Shown here in pieces: positions 1-6,487 of a stretch of 9,800 bases of DNA (the stretch's first letter is position 1; each line of letters begins with the position of its first letter). Under the pieces are notes generated by a model, which saw only the letters and a program-made list of their open reading frames with translations, ran no database searches and was not told the origin of the DNA. Position numbers and translations under genes: made by a program. The stretch is taken from positions 1 through 9,800 of the forward strand of contig JAOUFO010000047.1 in NCBI GenBank assembly GCA_029858165.1, given 5' to 3'. This DNA comes from Deltaproteobacteria bacterium (GTDB lineage Bacteria; SAR324; JACQKK01).

Positions 1-1
1 C

Positions 2-214
2 ATTGCTGAAGTGTCCAAGGGCTCCAACGATCTGGCCAACAATTCCGGCGAGGCCGCCAACGCGGCCAATGAGGTCTCCAAAAACATCACCGGGGTGATC
101 AAGGTGATCGGAGAAAATTCCAGCGGCATCACCCAGGTGGCCAATTCATCCGGGGACCTGTCCAAAATTGCCCAAGAGCTGGACCGCGCCGCGTCCCGCT
201 TCAAGGTGGATTAA
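2..214 (+). CDS. Methyl-accepting chemotaxis protein, C-terminal fragment (5' end outside window)
   Basis: The last 70 residues of a chemoreceptor are visible, and the frame is open to the left edge. The repeated small and polar residues (S, N, A, G) in heptad-like spacing, with segments such as EVSKNITGVIKVIG, then SSGITQVANSSGDLS, then a closing LDRAASRFKVD, match the C-terminal arm of the MCP cytoplasmic signalling hairpin. In known receptors this antiparallel four-helix coiled coil carries the methylation region and leads to the tip that docks CheA and CheW. No CheR/CheB-binding pentapeptide is seen at the C terminus. The sensor and membrane segments lie outside the window, so the ligand cannot be guessed. 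The next gene, ilvE, is convergent, so this gene ends its transcription unit here. The family call is firm; the subclass is unknown. Confidence 0.85.
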   Translation: MAEVSKGSNDLANNSGEAANAANEVSKNITGVIKVIGENSSGITQVANSSGDLSKIAQELDRAASRFKVD

Positions 215-255
215 ACCATCCTGCCTTCCTTCATTTTCAGGCCTGACGGGTCCGG

Positions 256-274
256 TTCCCCCCCCATGGGGGAA
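256..274. other. G/C hairpin downstream of the MCP gene
   Basis: TTCCCCC at 256-262 is complementary to GGGGGAA at 268-274, with a five-base loop. It lies about 40 bases after the MCP stop. No T-tract follows on either strand, so it is at most a weak or factor-assisted terminator for the chemoreceptor gene. Confidence 0.3.
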
Positions 275-415
275 AAATGTCGGCGGTGGCCAGTCAACCC
301 CCCTTGGGAATTTCAGGCGGAGGGGGGGCGGTTTGCACAGAAAGGGTGAAAAACGGGTTGGGAGAATTTTGCTGAGGAGGCAGGGATGTGATTTCCCCTG
401 CACGGGTCTCTCTAT

Positions 416-441
416 CCCCCCTGGGACAGCTTCCAGGGGGG
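416..441. terminator. Possible terminator hairpin after ilvE (no U-tract)
   Basis: CCCCCCTGG at 416-424 pairs perfectly with CCAGGGGGG at 433-441 (9 bp, 8-base loop). It begins 22 bases beyond the ilvE stop on the minus strand, in the gap between two convergent genes, where a shared terminator would be expected. Neither strand has a following run of T, so it is not a classical intrinsic terminator. It could block RNA polymerase or protect a 3' end. Confidence 0.4.
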
Positions 442-462
442 CATACCGGGAAGGTGTAAGCC

Positions 463-1542
463 TTACTCCAGGTGGATCGGAGAAACCCATTGAAAGGGGT
501 CCGGCTTCAGGCTGTATTGGATACCCATGATTTCATCAAACAGTTGATGGGCCAGCGTGCCGGTTTTTCCGTCTCCGATGGGGTGGGATTCCCCTTTGTA
601 ATTCAGCAGCCCCACCGGAGAAATCACCGCGGCGGTTCCCGCCCCGAAAATCTCCTCCAGGGTGCCGTTTCGTTGGGCCTCCAGCACCTCCTCAATGGAA
701 ATCCGGTTTTCTTCCACCGGGATATTCCAGCTTTTTGCCAGCCGGATCACCGAATCCCGGGTAACCCCCCCCAAAATGGACCCCCCCAGGGGTGGAGTGA
801 TGAGGGTGCCCTTGATTTTGAGGAAGATATTCATAGAGCCGACTTCCTCCAGGTATTTCCTCTCACAGGCATCCAGCCACAACACCTGATTAAACCCCTG
901 CCCGGAGGCCTCCTTTTGGGCCAACAGGCTGGCCGCATAATTGGCGGCGGTTTTGGCCTCGCCCAACCCCCCCGGCCCGGCCCGGCTGTACCGCTCACAC
1001 ACCTGGATGCTGACCGGGTTGAACCCGCCGGGATAATAGGCCCCCACCGGACCGGTGATGATAAAAAACAAAAAGGTGCTGGAAGGTTTTAACCCGATAA
1101 ACGGTTCTGTCCCGATCAACGTGGGGCGGATATACAAAGAGGCCCCGTAGCTGTCCGGCACCCAATCCCGGTCCAGGGCCACCAGCCGTTGAATGGCCGT
1201 TAAAAAAACCTCCTGGTCAATCTCAGGCATCACCAGCCTGGCGGCGGATTGGTTCAAACGTTCCCAGTTTTTTTCCGGGCGAAACAGGTTGATCCGGCCG
1301 GTTTCGGTCCGATAGGCCTTCAACCCTTCAAAAATGGTTTGCCCGTAATGAAGCACCATGGTGGCGGGTGAAAGATTGAACGGGGCAAAGGGGGTGATTT
1401 TTAAATCATGCCATTTGTTTTCCGGATTCCATGCCATGGTAAACATGTGGTCGCTGTAGTATTTGCCAAAACCCAGGGTGGCATCCGTGGGGGGTTTTTC
1501 CCTGCGGTTGTTGGTGACGGCCTGTTGGATGCTGATTTCCAT
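463..1542 (-). CDS. ilvE: Branched-chain amino acid aminotransferase (IlvE, class IV PLP enzyme)
   Basis: This cytoplasmic PLP enzyme exchanges the amino group between glutamate and 2-oxoglutarate while interconverting Leu, Ile and Val with their 2-oxo acids: the last step of synthesis and first step of breakdown. The 359 residues match the longer, mitochondrial-like BCAT type. Seen in order: FGKYYSDHMF (25-34), HYGQTIFEGLKAYR (65-78), SLYIRP (135-140), the Schiff-base lysine K197 in GEAKTAANYAASL, LWLDACERKYLEEVGSMN (221-238), GGVTRDSV (258-265, PLP-phosphate loop) and FGAGTAAVISPVG (299-311). All expected catalytic motifs are intact. The start is the first ATG in frame; only a weak GCAGG lies about 11 bases upstream. 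A promoter-like pair (1771-1799) would give a leader of about 230 nt. It is divergent from the E2 gene and convergent with the chemoreceptor. Confidence 0.95.
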   Translation of the reverse strand: MEISIQQAVTNNRREKPPTDATLGFGKYYSDHMFTMAWNPENKWHDLKITPFAPFNLSPATMVLHYGQTIFEGLKAYRTETGRINLFRPEKNWERLNQSAARLVMPEIDQEVFLTAIQRLVALDRDWVPDSYGASLYIRPTLIGTEPFIGLKPSSTFLFFIITGPVGAYYPGGFNPVSIQVCERYSRAGPGGLGEAKTAANYAASLLAQKEASGQGFNQVLWLDACERKYLEEVGSMNIFLKIKGTLITPPLGGSILGGVTRDSVIRLAKSWNIPVEENRISIEEVLEAQRNGTLEEIFGAGTAAVISPVGLLNYKGESHPIGDGKTGTLAHQLFDEIMGIQYSLKPDPFQWVSPIHLE

Positions 1543-1666
1543 GGGTTCAATAACCTGCGATAAAGGTTGGGAACGGGGGTTCTGAAATACAATCCGCTAA
1601 ATAGGGGCTTTGCCTGCTGAAAACAATTCAAAGGCCTGTGGGAAAAACCAAAACCATCCGGGCTTT

Positions 1667-1690
1667 TCAATCCCATCCGGGATCATCCAT
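1667..1690 (-). other. Possible upstream mini-ORF in the ilvE leader
   Basis: A seven-codon frame (MDDPGWD, then TGA) lies in the predicted ilvE leader, with TGAGGA nine bases before its ATG, a better ribosome binding site than that of ilvE itself. An ATCCC/GGGAT hairpin (1670-1683) overlaps it. It contains no Ile, Leu or Val codon, so it is not a classical branched-chain attenuation peptide. It may be chance. Confidence 0.2.
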
Positions 1691-1770
1691 ACCAAAAATT
1701 CCTCAGGGATGCAGAGGGCGCGGACGGTGAATTTGTGTGTAAGGGGATGAAAAGTGTTGATTTACCTTCT

Positions 1771-1799
1771 TTTATGAGAGAATTTCCAGGAAAGGTCAA
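1771..1799 (-). promoter_or_regulatory. Candidate sigma70-type promoter for ilvE
   Basis: On the minus strand TTGACC (1799-1794, five of six matches to the -35 consensus) is followed after exactly 17 bases by CATAAA (1776-1771, four of six to the -10 consensus). It faces ilvE, about 230 bases from its start. It is predicted by eye only. Confidence 0.4.
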
Positions 1800-1814
1800 G
1801 GCTCTCCCCTTGGT

Positions 1815-1843
1815 TTGAAAAATTGATTTCCCAGGTGGATAAA
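1815..1843 (+). promoter_or_regulatory. Candidate sigma70-type promoter for the E2 gene
   Basis: TTGAAA (1815-1820, five of six) and GATAAA (1838-1843, four of six) are separated by 17 bases and point toward the acyltransferase gene, leaving a leader of about 130 nt. The pair sits only 16 bases from the divergent ilvE candidate, so the two could share regulation. By eye only. Confidence 0.35.
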
Positions 1844-1972
1844 GCCAACCGTATGGGGAGGGCTGGCAAGAATGGCCTTTGGTCGGCCCAAAAAGAGGGG
1901 TAGAATGGCTTTTTCCCTTTTTTGGTGGGGGGTAGCCACCAATGCAAAATTTCTTTAACGGAGGGCTTTTAA

Positions 1973-3061
1973 GTGGCAGGGGTTGTTTTTCCAAAAATTG
2001 GGTACGCGGACCATGAAGGGGTGGTTCTTTCCTGGCTTAAATCACCGGGTGAACCGGTTTCCATCGGGGAAGACCTGCTGGAAATCGCCGTGGAGAAATC
2101 AGTGAATGTGGTGGTGGCGGAGGAGGCCGGAGTGTTGTTGGCGGTGTATGCCCCTGCCGGGGCGGTGGTGCCGGAAGGGGAAATCCTGGGCTGGGTGGGA
2201 AACTCTGGGGATCAGGTTCCGGACCATTCCTGCCGCCTGCTAGGGTGGGAGGAGGAGATCGCCCCCCCGCCGGACCATTTAAACGAATGGCTTGGGGGGG
2301 CTAAAATCCCCGTGGCAAATCAGGCTGGGGCTGCCGGGCAAACCGGCCAACCCCAGGGACGGGCCCACCCGGCCGGAAAAACCGGGAAATCCACCCGTGG
2401 GTTTTTAAAAAACCGGTTGCGCCGGACCGTCGCCCAGCGGATGGGCCATTCTTGGGAGGCCCCCAAAGTGGACCTGTTTACCGATGTAAATTTTACCGCC
2501 ATCGCCGCCCAGCGAAAGGAACTGAAAAACAGGGGAGAAGAAGCACCCTCCTACAACATTTACATTGCCAAGGCCGTGGCGGATGCATTCAATGAGTACC
2601 CTCAGATGAACGGCCATTGGAAAAACGGCGGATTTCATCCTATTGAGGGGGTTCATATCGGGTTGGCCATGGCTGTTCCTGAAGGGCTGATCACCATTTC
2701 CATCAAACATATGGAAAGGTTATCCCTGCTGGAGGCCCAGGTGAAAATGAAGGGGTTGATCAGAAAGGGGTTGGGGATGGACCTGGCTTTGGATGAGCAG
2801 TTCGGAAACAGCCTGACCATTACCAACCTGGGGGATTCCGCGGTGACCGGGTTTACCGCGTTGTTGAATCCTCCGGAAATATATATTCTGGCGGTGGGCA
2901 AACTGGAAGACAGAGCGGTGGTGGTGAATGGAGCCATTGAAATAAGCCCGGTCAGTACCCTGTGTTTGAGCTTTGACCACAGGGCGGTTGACGGGGCGCC
3001 TACAGCGGCCTTTTTAACCGCCATTAAAACCCGGCTGGAATCTTACTGTTTGCGGCCTTAA
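1973..3061 (+). CDS. Dihydrolipoamide acyltransferase (E2-type), single lipoyl domain, no obvious E3-binding domain
   Basis: E2 components of 2-oxo-acid dehydrogenase complexes move acyl groups from a lipoyl arm to CoA. Residues 1-77 form a lipoyl domain with the lipoylation lysine expected at K42 (IAVEKSVNV). Residues 78-142 are a Gly/Pro/Ala/Gln-rich linker. From about 143 runs the catalytic domain: NRLRRTVAQRM, AVPEGLITISIK (234-245), NLGDSAVTGFTALLNPPEIYILAVGK (285-310, read in pieces) and the active-site DHRAVDG with H336 and D340. The usual peripheral subunit-binding domain, which docks E1/E3, is not recognisable. The start is GTG at 1973 with GGAGGG seven bases upstream. No E1 or E3 gene is adjacent; divergent ilvE hints at branched-chain 2-oxo acids, but the substrate (pyruvate, branched-chain, acetoin) cannot be decided. 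The family is certain, the specificity is not. Confidence 0.9.
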   Translation: MAGVVFPKIGYADHEGVVLSWLKSPGEPVSIGEDLLEIAVEKSVNVVVAEEAGVLLAVYAPAGAVVPEGEILGWVGNSGDQVPDHSCRLLGWEEEIAPPPDHLNEWLGGAKIPVANQAGAAGQTGQPQGRAHPAGKTGKSTRGFLKNRLRRTVAQRMGHSWEAPKVDLFTDVNFTAIAAQRKELKNRGEEAPSYNIYIAKAVADAFNEYPQMNGHWKNGGFHPIEGVHIGLAMAVPEGLITISIKHMERLSLLEAQVKMKGLIRKGLGMDLALDEQFGNSLTITNLGDSAVTGFTALLNPPEIYILAVGKLEDRAVVVNGAIEISPVSTLCLSFDHRAVDGAPTAAFLTAIKTRLESYCLRP

Positions 3062-3075
3062 GGCCACATCACCCT

Positions 3076-3096
3076 CCTGGGGTGGCAAACCCCGGG
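3076..3096. terminator. Hairpin between convergent E2 and DksA-like genes
   Basis: CCTGGGGT (3076-3083) pairs with ACCCCGGG (3089-3096), 8 bp with one G-T wobble and a five-base loop. It lies in the 37-base gap between two convergent stops, just before the 3' end of the DksA-like gene. It has no T-tract on either side. It is plausible as a bidirectional terminator but weak by the usual criteria. Confidence 0.4.
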
Positions 3097-3098
3097 AT

Positions 3099-3551
3099 TC
3101 ACTCCTCATTGTCAAAAGATTCCGATTCCTCCCATTCGGTTTCACCCATCCCCCGGCCCATGGATTTTTCCTGCTCCTGCTGGTATTCCAGACTGTATTT
3201 GGCCAGGGGCATAATCAGCAGCCGCTTTGGGTTGATCGGCTCTTCCGTACCCTCACAAAGGCCATAGGTGCCATCCTTTATCCGCTCAAACGCCTCATCA
3301 ATTTGCTGAAGGCGGCGCAAGTGGCGTTCGTGGATCAAAAGGGAGAATTCTCTCTCCCGGGCAACAGTGGCCTTGTCAATATCGTCTCCCACATCGCCTT
3401 CAACCTGATTGGGGGTAAGATCCTTTTGGACGGTGTGGTTAACCGATTTGCTGCTTTCATCCCGCATCTGGGTCAGTTTTTCCACAATTTTATCCATGGT
3501 TGAATCTTCCATGTGGGGCAACTGTGGGTATTTTTTATCTTTTTCCACCAT
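3099..3551 (-). CDS. DksA/TraR-family regulator with degenerate zinc finger
   Basis: DksA-type proteins enter the RNA polymerase secondary channel and, often with ppGpp, alter promoter choice. The 150-aa protein has the coiled-coil tip motif DxxDxA as DDIDKA (56-61), then VAREREFSLLIHERHLRRLQQID (63-85, in pieces), the second helix, and DGTYGLC, which begins the zinc-finger fold. At the four cysteine sites of C-x2-C-x17-C-x2-C it has C99, T102, S120 and Y123: spacing is exact but only one Cys remains, so zinc binding is unlikely. The C-terminal tail (137-150) is acidic. The start is uncertain: the ATG at 3551 follows AAGGGA too closely, and the GTG one codon on is better spaced. It is convergent with the E2 gene and 325 bases from hppA, so probably its own unit. 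Family confident; target unknown. Confidence 0.85.
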   Translation of the reverse strand: MVEKDKKYPQLPHMEDSTMDKIVEKLTQMRDESSKSVNHTVQKDLTPNQVEGDVGDDIDKATVAREREFSLLIHERHLRRLQQIDEAFERIKDGTYGLCEGTEEPINPKRLLIMPLAKYSLEYQQEQEKSMGRGMGETEWEESESFDNEE

Positions 3552-3876
3552 GTCCCTTTTCTTTGATCAAGATTAAATCGTTGGGGTAGATGTGCCGAGG
3601 TTTCCTTTTCGGGGATCCCTTGTCCGGGCAGTTTTTTCCTTTTGGGAGTTCCGGCCAGCCTGAAAATTCAGGTTTCAGTTGTTAATCCATTTGAGAGGAG
3701 GATGCAAGAAGTAAAATGGATGCGATAGAAACCGGCTGATTCCAATGAATGGTTCAGGAGAGGGTTTCCCATGTGGATTGAGTTGGTTTTTTGAGCGGAA
3801 TTCCGTATAGGGCTTTGGTTCCCAGCCGCTCCCTGGCCCGGATTTGGGCAGGGGAGCGGCTGAGCCGCCTGGATTG
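3552..3876. other. Intergenic spacer, 325 bp (DksA-like / hppA)
   Basis: Both flanking genes are on the minus strand. The spacer holds a large inverted repeat beyond the hppA stop (3823-3862), a 10-bp perfect palindrome CGGAATTCCG (3796-3805) and an interrupted palindrome CCTGAA-aa-TTCAGG (3659-3672) in the upstream region of the DksA-like gene, where an operator could sit. A TTTAAT (minus, 3577-3572) resembles a -10 box, but no matching -35 was found. No gene is supported. Confidence 0.5.
3823..3862 (-). terminator. Large inverted repeat, probable 3' structure of hppA
   Basis: CAGCCGCTCCC (3823-3833) is perfectly complementary to GGGAGCGGCTG (3852-3862). The stem continues, after mismatches, with GCCC/GGGC around a GGATTT loop. 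It begins 14 bases beyond the hppA stop. No T-tract follows, so intrinsic termination is uncertain. An overlapping short hairpin, GCGGC-tga-GCCGC (3856-3868), shares its outer arm and would be mutually exclusive with it. Confidence 0.5.
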
Positions 3877-6147
3877 TTACCCCAGCAGTTTAAGGCTGTT
3901 GTTTACAAAGAAGGGCGAAAACACCAATGAAATGATGGCCATCAGTTTGATCAGGATGTTCAGAGAAGGCCCGGTGGTATCCTTCAGAGGATCTCCAACG
4001 GTATCCCCCACCACGGCCGCTTTGTGGGGTTCGGACCCTTTACCGCCCAGAAAGCCCGCTTCAATGTACTTTTTGGCGTTGTCCCACGCCCCGCCTGAAT
4101 TGGCTGAGGAGGTGGCCAGCACCATCCCTGAGGCCATGGCGCCCAACAGCACCGCGGCGACACTTTCCACCCCAAACAGATAGCCGATCACGATGGGGGT
4201 TAGAATCACCTGAGCCCCCGGCAACAACATTTCCCGCAGGGAGGCGCGGGTGGAAATATCCACACACCGGCGGTAATCAGGTTTGCCCGGTTTGAAATTG
4301 AGGTTGATGATTTTTTTCATCAGATCCTCAGACGGTTGAATCCGGGTGGGGCCGATGGCTTTTTTGAAATCGGCCATCAACAAAGCCCGTGTGTCATAGA
4401 ATTTGCCCACCATGGCTTTTATCCGGGTTGTCTGACCCCGGTCTATGTCAAAGGCGTCCTCCAACATTCCGAAAGAATCCTCGGTAAGCACAAAGGTGTC
4501 GCGCAGACCGGGAATGGTGCGGAATTGGCGGCGGACCTCAACAATCATATCCAAAGCGGCCTTGCCCACAGATTTCATGGTGATGGCGCTGAAGATAAAC
4601 GGGGTTAACGCACCCACAAAAATAAAGGAAATGATTTTGGGTTGAAGCACATCCAGGGTTTCCACCCCGGAACGAACCAGAAAGGCCGAAAACAGGGCCA
4701 GAGCGGTAAGGCCGGCGGACCCGATGGCGAACCCTTTCCCGATGGCGGCAGTGGTGTTGCCTGCCGCATCCAGGGCGTCCGTCCGCTTGCGAACCTTGGG
4801 ATCCAACCCGGCCATTTGGGCGATGCCCCCGGCGTTGTCAGCCACGGGGCCAAAAGCGTCTATGGTCAGGGCGATGGCGATGGTGCCCAACATCCCCAAA
4901 GAAGAGATGGCGATGCCATACATTCCGGCGAAAGTGTAGCCCACGAACACCGTGACAGAAATCAACAGGATGGGCCACAGAGCGCTTAAATGGCCCAGGG
5001 CCATCCCATAAATGATGTTGGTGGCCGCACCGGTTTCGGATGACCGGGCCACTTCACGCACGGGGCGATACCGGTGAGAGGTGTAGTATTCTGTTACTTT
5101 GCCGATGATCAACCCAGCGAACAGCCCGGTAAAGAAGCACCAGTAGACCCCCATGTTGGTGTAAGTCACTCCCCGGATTTCAAAGGTGGCGGGCAGGACG
5201 GCCTGGGTGACGAAGTAGATCACTCCGGCCATGATGAGGGTGGAAATAATCAGGGTCCGCTGCAAAGCGGATTCTATCTGACGTTCGTTGTTGGCCCAGG
5301 AAAAAATGGTGGAGACCAGGGCGATGGGAATTCCGATGGCGGTGATGAGAATGGGAAACAGCAGGGCGCCCAAATCAGCATGAAATGCCACGGCTCCGAT
5401 CACCAGGGCGGCGCAGGTGCTTTCGGCCACGGAACCGAACAAGTCGGCCCCCATTCCGGCCACATCCCCCACATTATCCCCCACGTTGTCGGCGATCACC
5501 GCCGGGTTTCGTGGGTCATCCTCGGGGATGTTTTCCTCCAGTTTCCCCACCAGATCGGCACCCACATCGGCAGCCTTGGTGAAAATACCGCCTCCCACCC
5601 GGGCAAACAGGGCGATGGAGGAGCCTCCCAGACCAAATCCGGCAAGGGCCTCCATGATGACCTCCTGCTCCTGGCCGGCCAACAAAAAGCCCAGAACATA
5701 ATACATGGCCAACAAACCGAGGACCGCCATCCCCACCAACCCGAAGCCCATCACGGCCCCGGAATCAAAGGCGATACGAAAAGCACGGCGCAGGGAGTTT
5801 CGGGCGGCGGATGTGGTTCGGATATTTCCCATGGTGGCGATGCGCATCCCCAGGTAGCCGGCCAACACAGATATCAAAGCCCCCACCAAAAAGGCGGTCA
5901 TGGAATACCAGTCCACCAAAAAGGCAACCACCAGGGCAAATACACCCATAAACAAAGCGACTACGCGGTATTCCCTGGCCAGGAAGGCCATGGCCCCATC
6001 GGATATCGCCTGGGCTATTTCGGTCAGCCGTTCAGCCTGCTCCGGAGTGGCTCCCTGCGTTGGGTTAACCCTTACGACGCGCCATGCATAAAAGGCGGCC
6101 GTCAAGAGAGACAAAAGACCAAAAAGAATGATAATGGAGGGAATCAT
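3877..6147 (-). CDS. hppA: K+-dependent membrane-bound pyrophosphatase, likely proton-pumping
   Basis: This polytopic membrane enzyme hydrolyses cytoplasmic PPi and pumps cations. The 756 residues fit the family's length and about 16 hydrophobic segments. Substrate motifs are intact: DVGADLVGKLE (194-204), EDDPRNPAVIADNVGDNVGD (209-228), DNAGGIAQMAG (437-447), DALDAAGNTTAAIGKG (457-472) and, near the end, DNAKKYIEAG and the GSEPHKAAVVGDTVGDPLKD region (704-723). Ala467 in GNTTAA, where K+-independent enzymes have Lys, marks the K+-dependent class. In the coupling helix, DLFGSVAESTCAAL (235-248) has its Glu (E242) in the register of plant H+-pumps rather than one turn earlier as in Na+-pumps, so H+ transport is inferred. 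ATG at 6147 has AAGGAG 13 bases upstream. It stands alone behind its own candidate promoter. Family certain; ion inferred. Confidence 0.95.
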   Translation of the reverse strand: MIPSIIILFGLLSLLTAAFYAWRVVRVNPTQGATPEQAERLTEIAQAISDGAMAFLAREYRVVALFMGVFALVVAFLVDWYSMTAFLVGALISVLAGYLGMRIATMGNIRTTSAARNSLRRAFRIAFDSGAVMGFGLVGMAVLGLLAMYYVLGFLLAGQEQEVIMEALAGFGLGGSSIALFARVGGGIFTKAADVGADLVGKLEENIPEDDPRNPAVIADNVGDNVGDVAGMGADLFGSVAESTCAALVIGAVAFHADLGALLFPILITAIGIPIALVSTIFSWANNERQIESALQRTLIISTLIMAGVIYFVTQAVLPATFEIRGVTYTNMGVYWCFFTGLFAGLIIGKVTEYYTSHRYRPVREVARSSETGAATNIIYGMALGHLSALWPILLISVTVFVGYTFAGMYGIAISSLGMLGTIAIALTIDAFGPVADNAGGIAQMAGLDPKVRKRTDALDAAGNTTAAIGKGFAIGSAGLTALALFSAFLVRSGVETLDVLQPKIISFIFVGALTPFIFSAITMKSVGKAALDMIVEVRRQFRTIPGLRDTFVLTEDSFGMLEDAFDIDRGQTTRIKAMVGKFYDTRALLMADFKKAIGPTRIQPSEDLMKKIINLNFKPGKPDYRRCVDISTRASLREMLLPGAQVILTPIVIGYLFGVESVAAVLLGAMASGMVLATSSANSGGAWDNAKKYIEAGFLGGKGSEPHKAAVVGDTVGDPLKDTTGPSLNILIKLMAIISLVFSPFFVNNSLKLLG

Positions 6148-6487
6148 AGCTCTTTTTCAACTCCTTGTAGCTGACGTTGACAGGGTGGGGGTTCCAGAAT
6201 GTGGAACGGCCTTTCCTGTTTGGAAAAAACACTTGAAAATAAGGTGTCGTTAACATAGCTTTCCCGCTTCCGCGGGTCAAATGGAATCATCAAGAATACC
6301 CGGAAAATCCCTAGGGGAGACTTGACTATATGACTGCGTCCCGTTCTGGAAATCCGTGGTTTGGCCGGAATTTCGGGGTCTGAGCAACGATCCCGGTAGA
6401 CATGCGGCTGATAATCCTTTAGGGGTTCCATAAAGGGTTAACCGGCTAAATGGCTGTTTCAAGCCGTTCAGGCTTTTTACTCACAAT
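6148..6487. other. Divergent intergenic spacer, 340 bp (hppA / lipoprotein gene)
   Basis: The spacer holds the candidate hppA promoter (6252-6280, minus) with an inverted repeat in its spacer. Near the lipoprotein gene it has GGTTAACC (6436-6443) and a small hairpin AAGCC-gttca-GGCTT followed by three more Ts (6461-6478), which ends about nine bases before the gene. No convincing plus-strand promoter was found. Short minus-strand open frames here extend out of phase from hppA and look non-coding. Confidence 0.45.
6252..6280 (-). promoter_or_regulatory. Candidate sigma70-type promoter for hppA with internal inverted repeat
   Basis: On the minus strand TTGACC (6280-6275, five of six) is followed after 17 bases by TATGTT (6257-6252, four of six), giving a leader of about 104 nt to hppA. 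An inverted repeat CCCGC-ggaa-GCGGG (6276-6263) starts in the -35 box and fills much of the spacer, so a bound protein there would block the promoter. By eye only. Confidence 0.45.

Larger units (their letters stand above)
1543..1972. other. Divergent intergenic spacer, 430 bp (ilvE / E2 gene)
   Basis: No credible gene is seen here. The spacer contains promoter-like elements on both strands near its middle (minus 1771-1799, plus 1815-1843) and the long ilvE leader with a seven-codon ORF (1667-1690, minus). Open frames on the minus strand across this region have compositions rich in Pro, Lys and Ser and match no family I recognise. I found no T-box sequence and no riboswitch that I could name. 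Confidence 0.5.

Noticed and set aside
472..1092. A 206-codon open frame antisense to ilvE
   Set aside because: Same explanation: in-register shadow of a gene with all catalytic motifs on the other strand.
1683..1994. Possible 103-codon gene on the minus strand between ilvE and the E2 gene
   Set aside because: It overlaps the start of the E2 gene, has a Pro/Lys/Ser-rich composition typical of non-coding frames, and has no recognisable family or convincing ribosome site.
3700..3745. Short open frames after the GAGAGGAGG near 3700 (plus strand)
   Set aside because: They have only about seven or eight codons, the purine-rich site is wrongly spaced for the first ATG, and no promoter or conserved peptide is apparent.
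5074..6174. A 366-codon open frame antisense to hppA
   Set aside because: It is in register with the hppA codons and is His/Gly/Gln-rich low-complexity sequence, a mirror of the biased codons of a strongly conserved membrane protein.
6065..6462. Several overlapping short minus-strand open frames upstream of hppA
   Set aside because: They overlap each other and the hppA start, have no family resemblance, and cover the candidate hppA promoter.
6461..6478. Mini-terminator AAGCC-gttca-GGCTT plus Ts just before the lipoprotein gene
   Set aside because: The stem is only 5 bp and there are few Ts beyond it; it is too weak to call as a terminator or attenuator without support.
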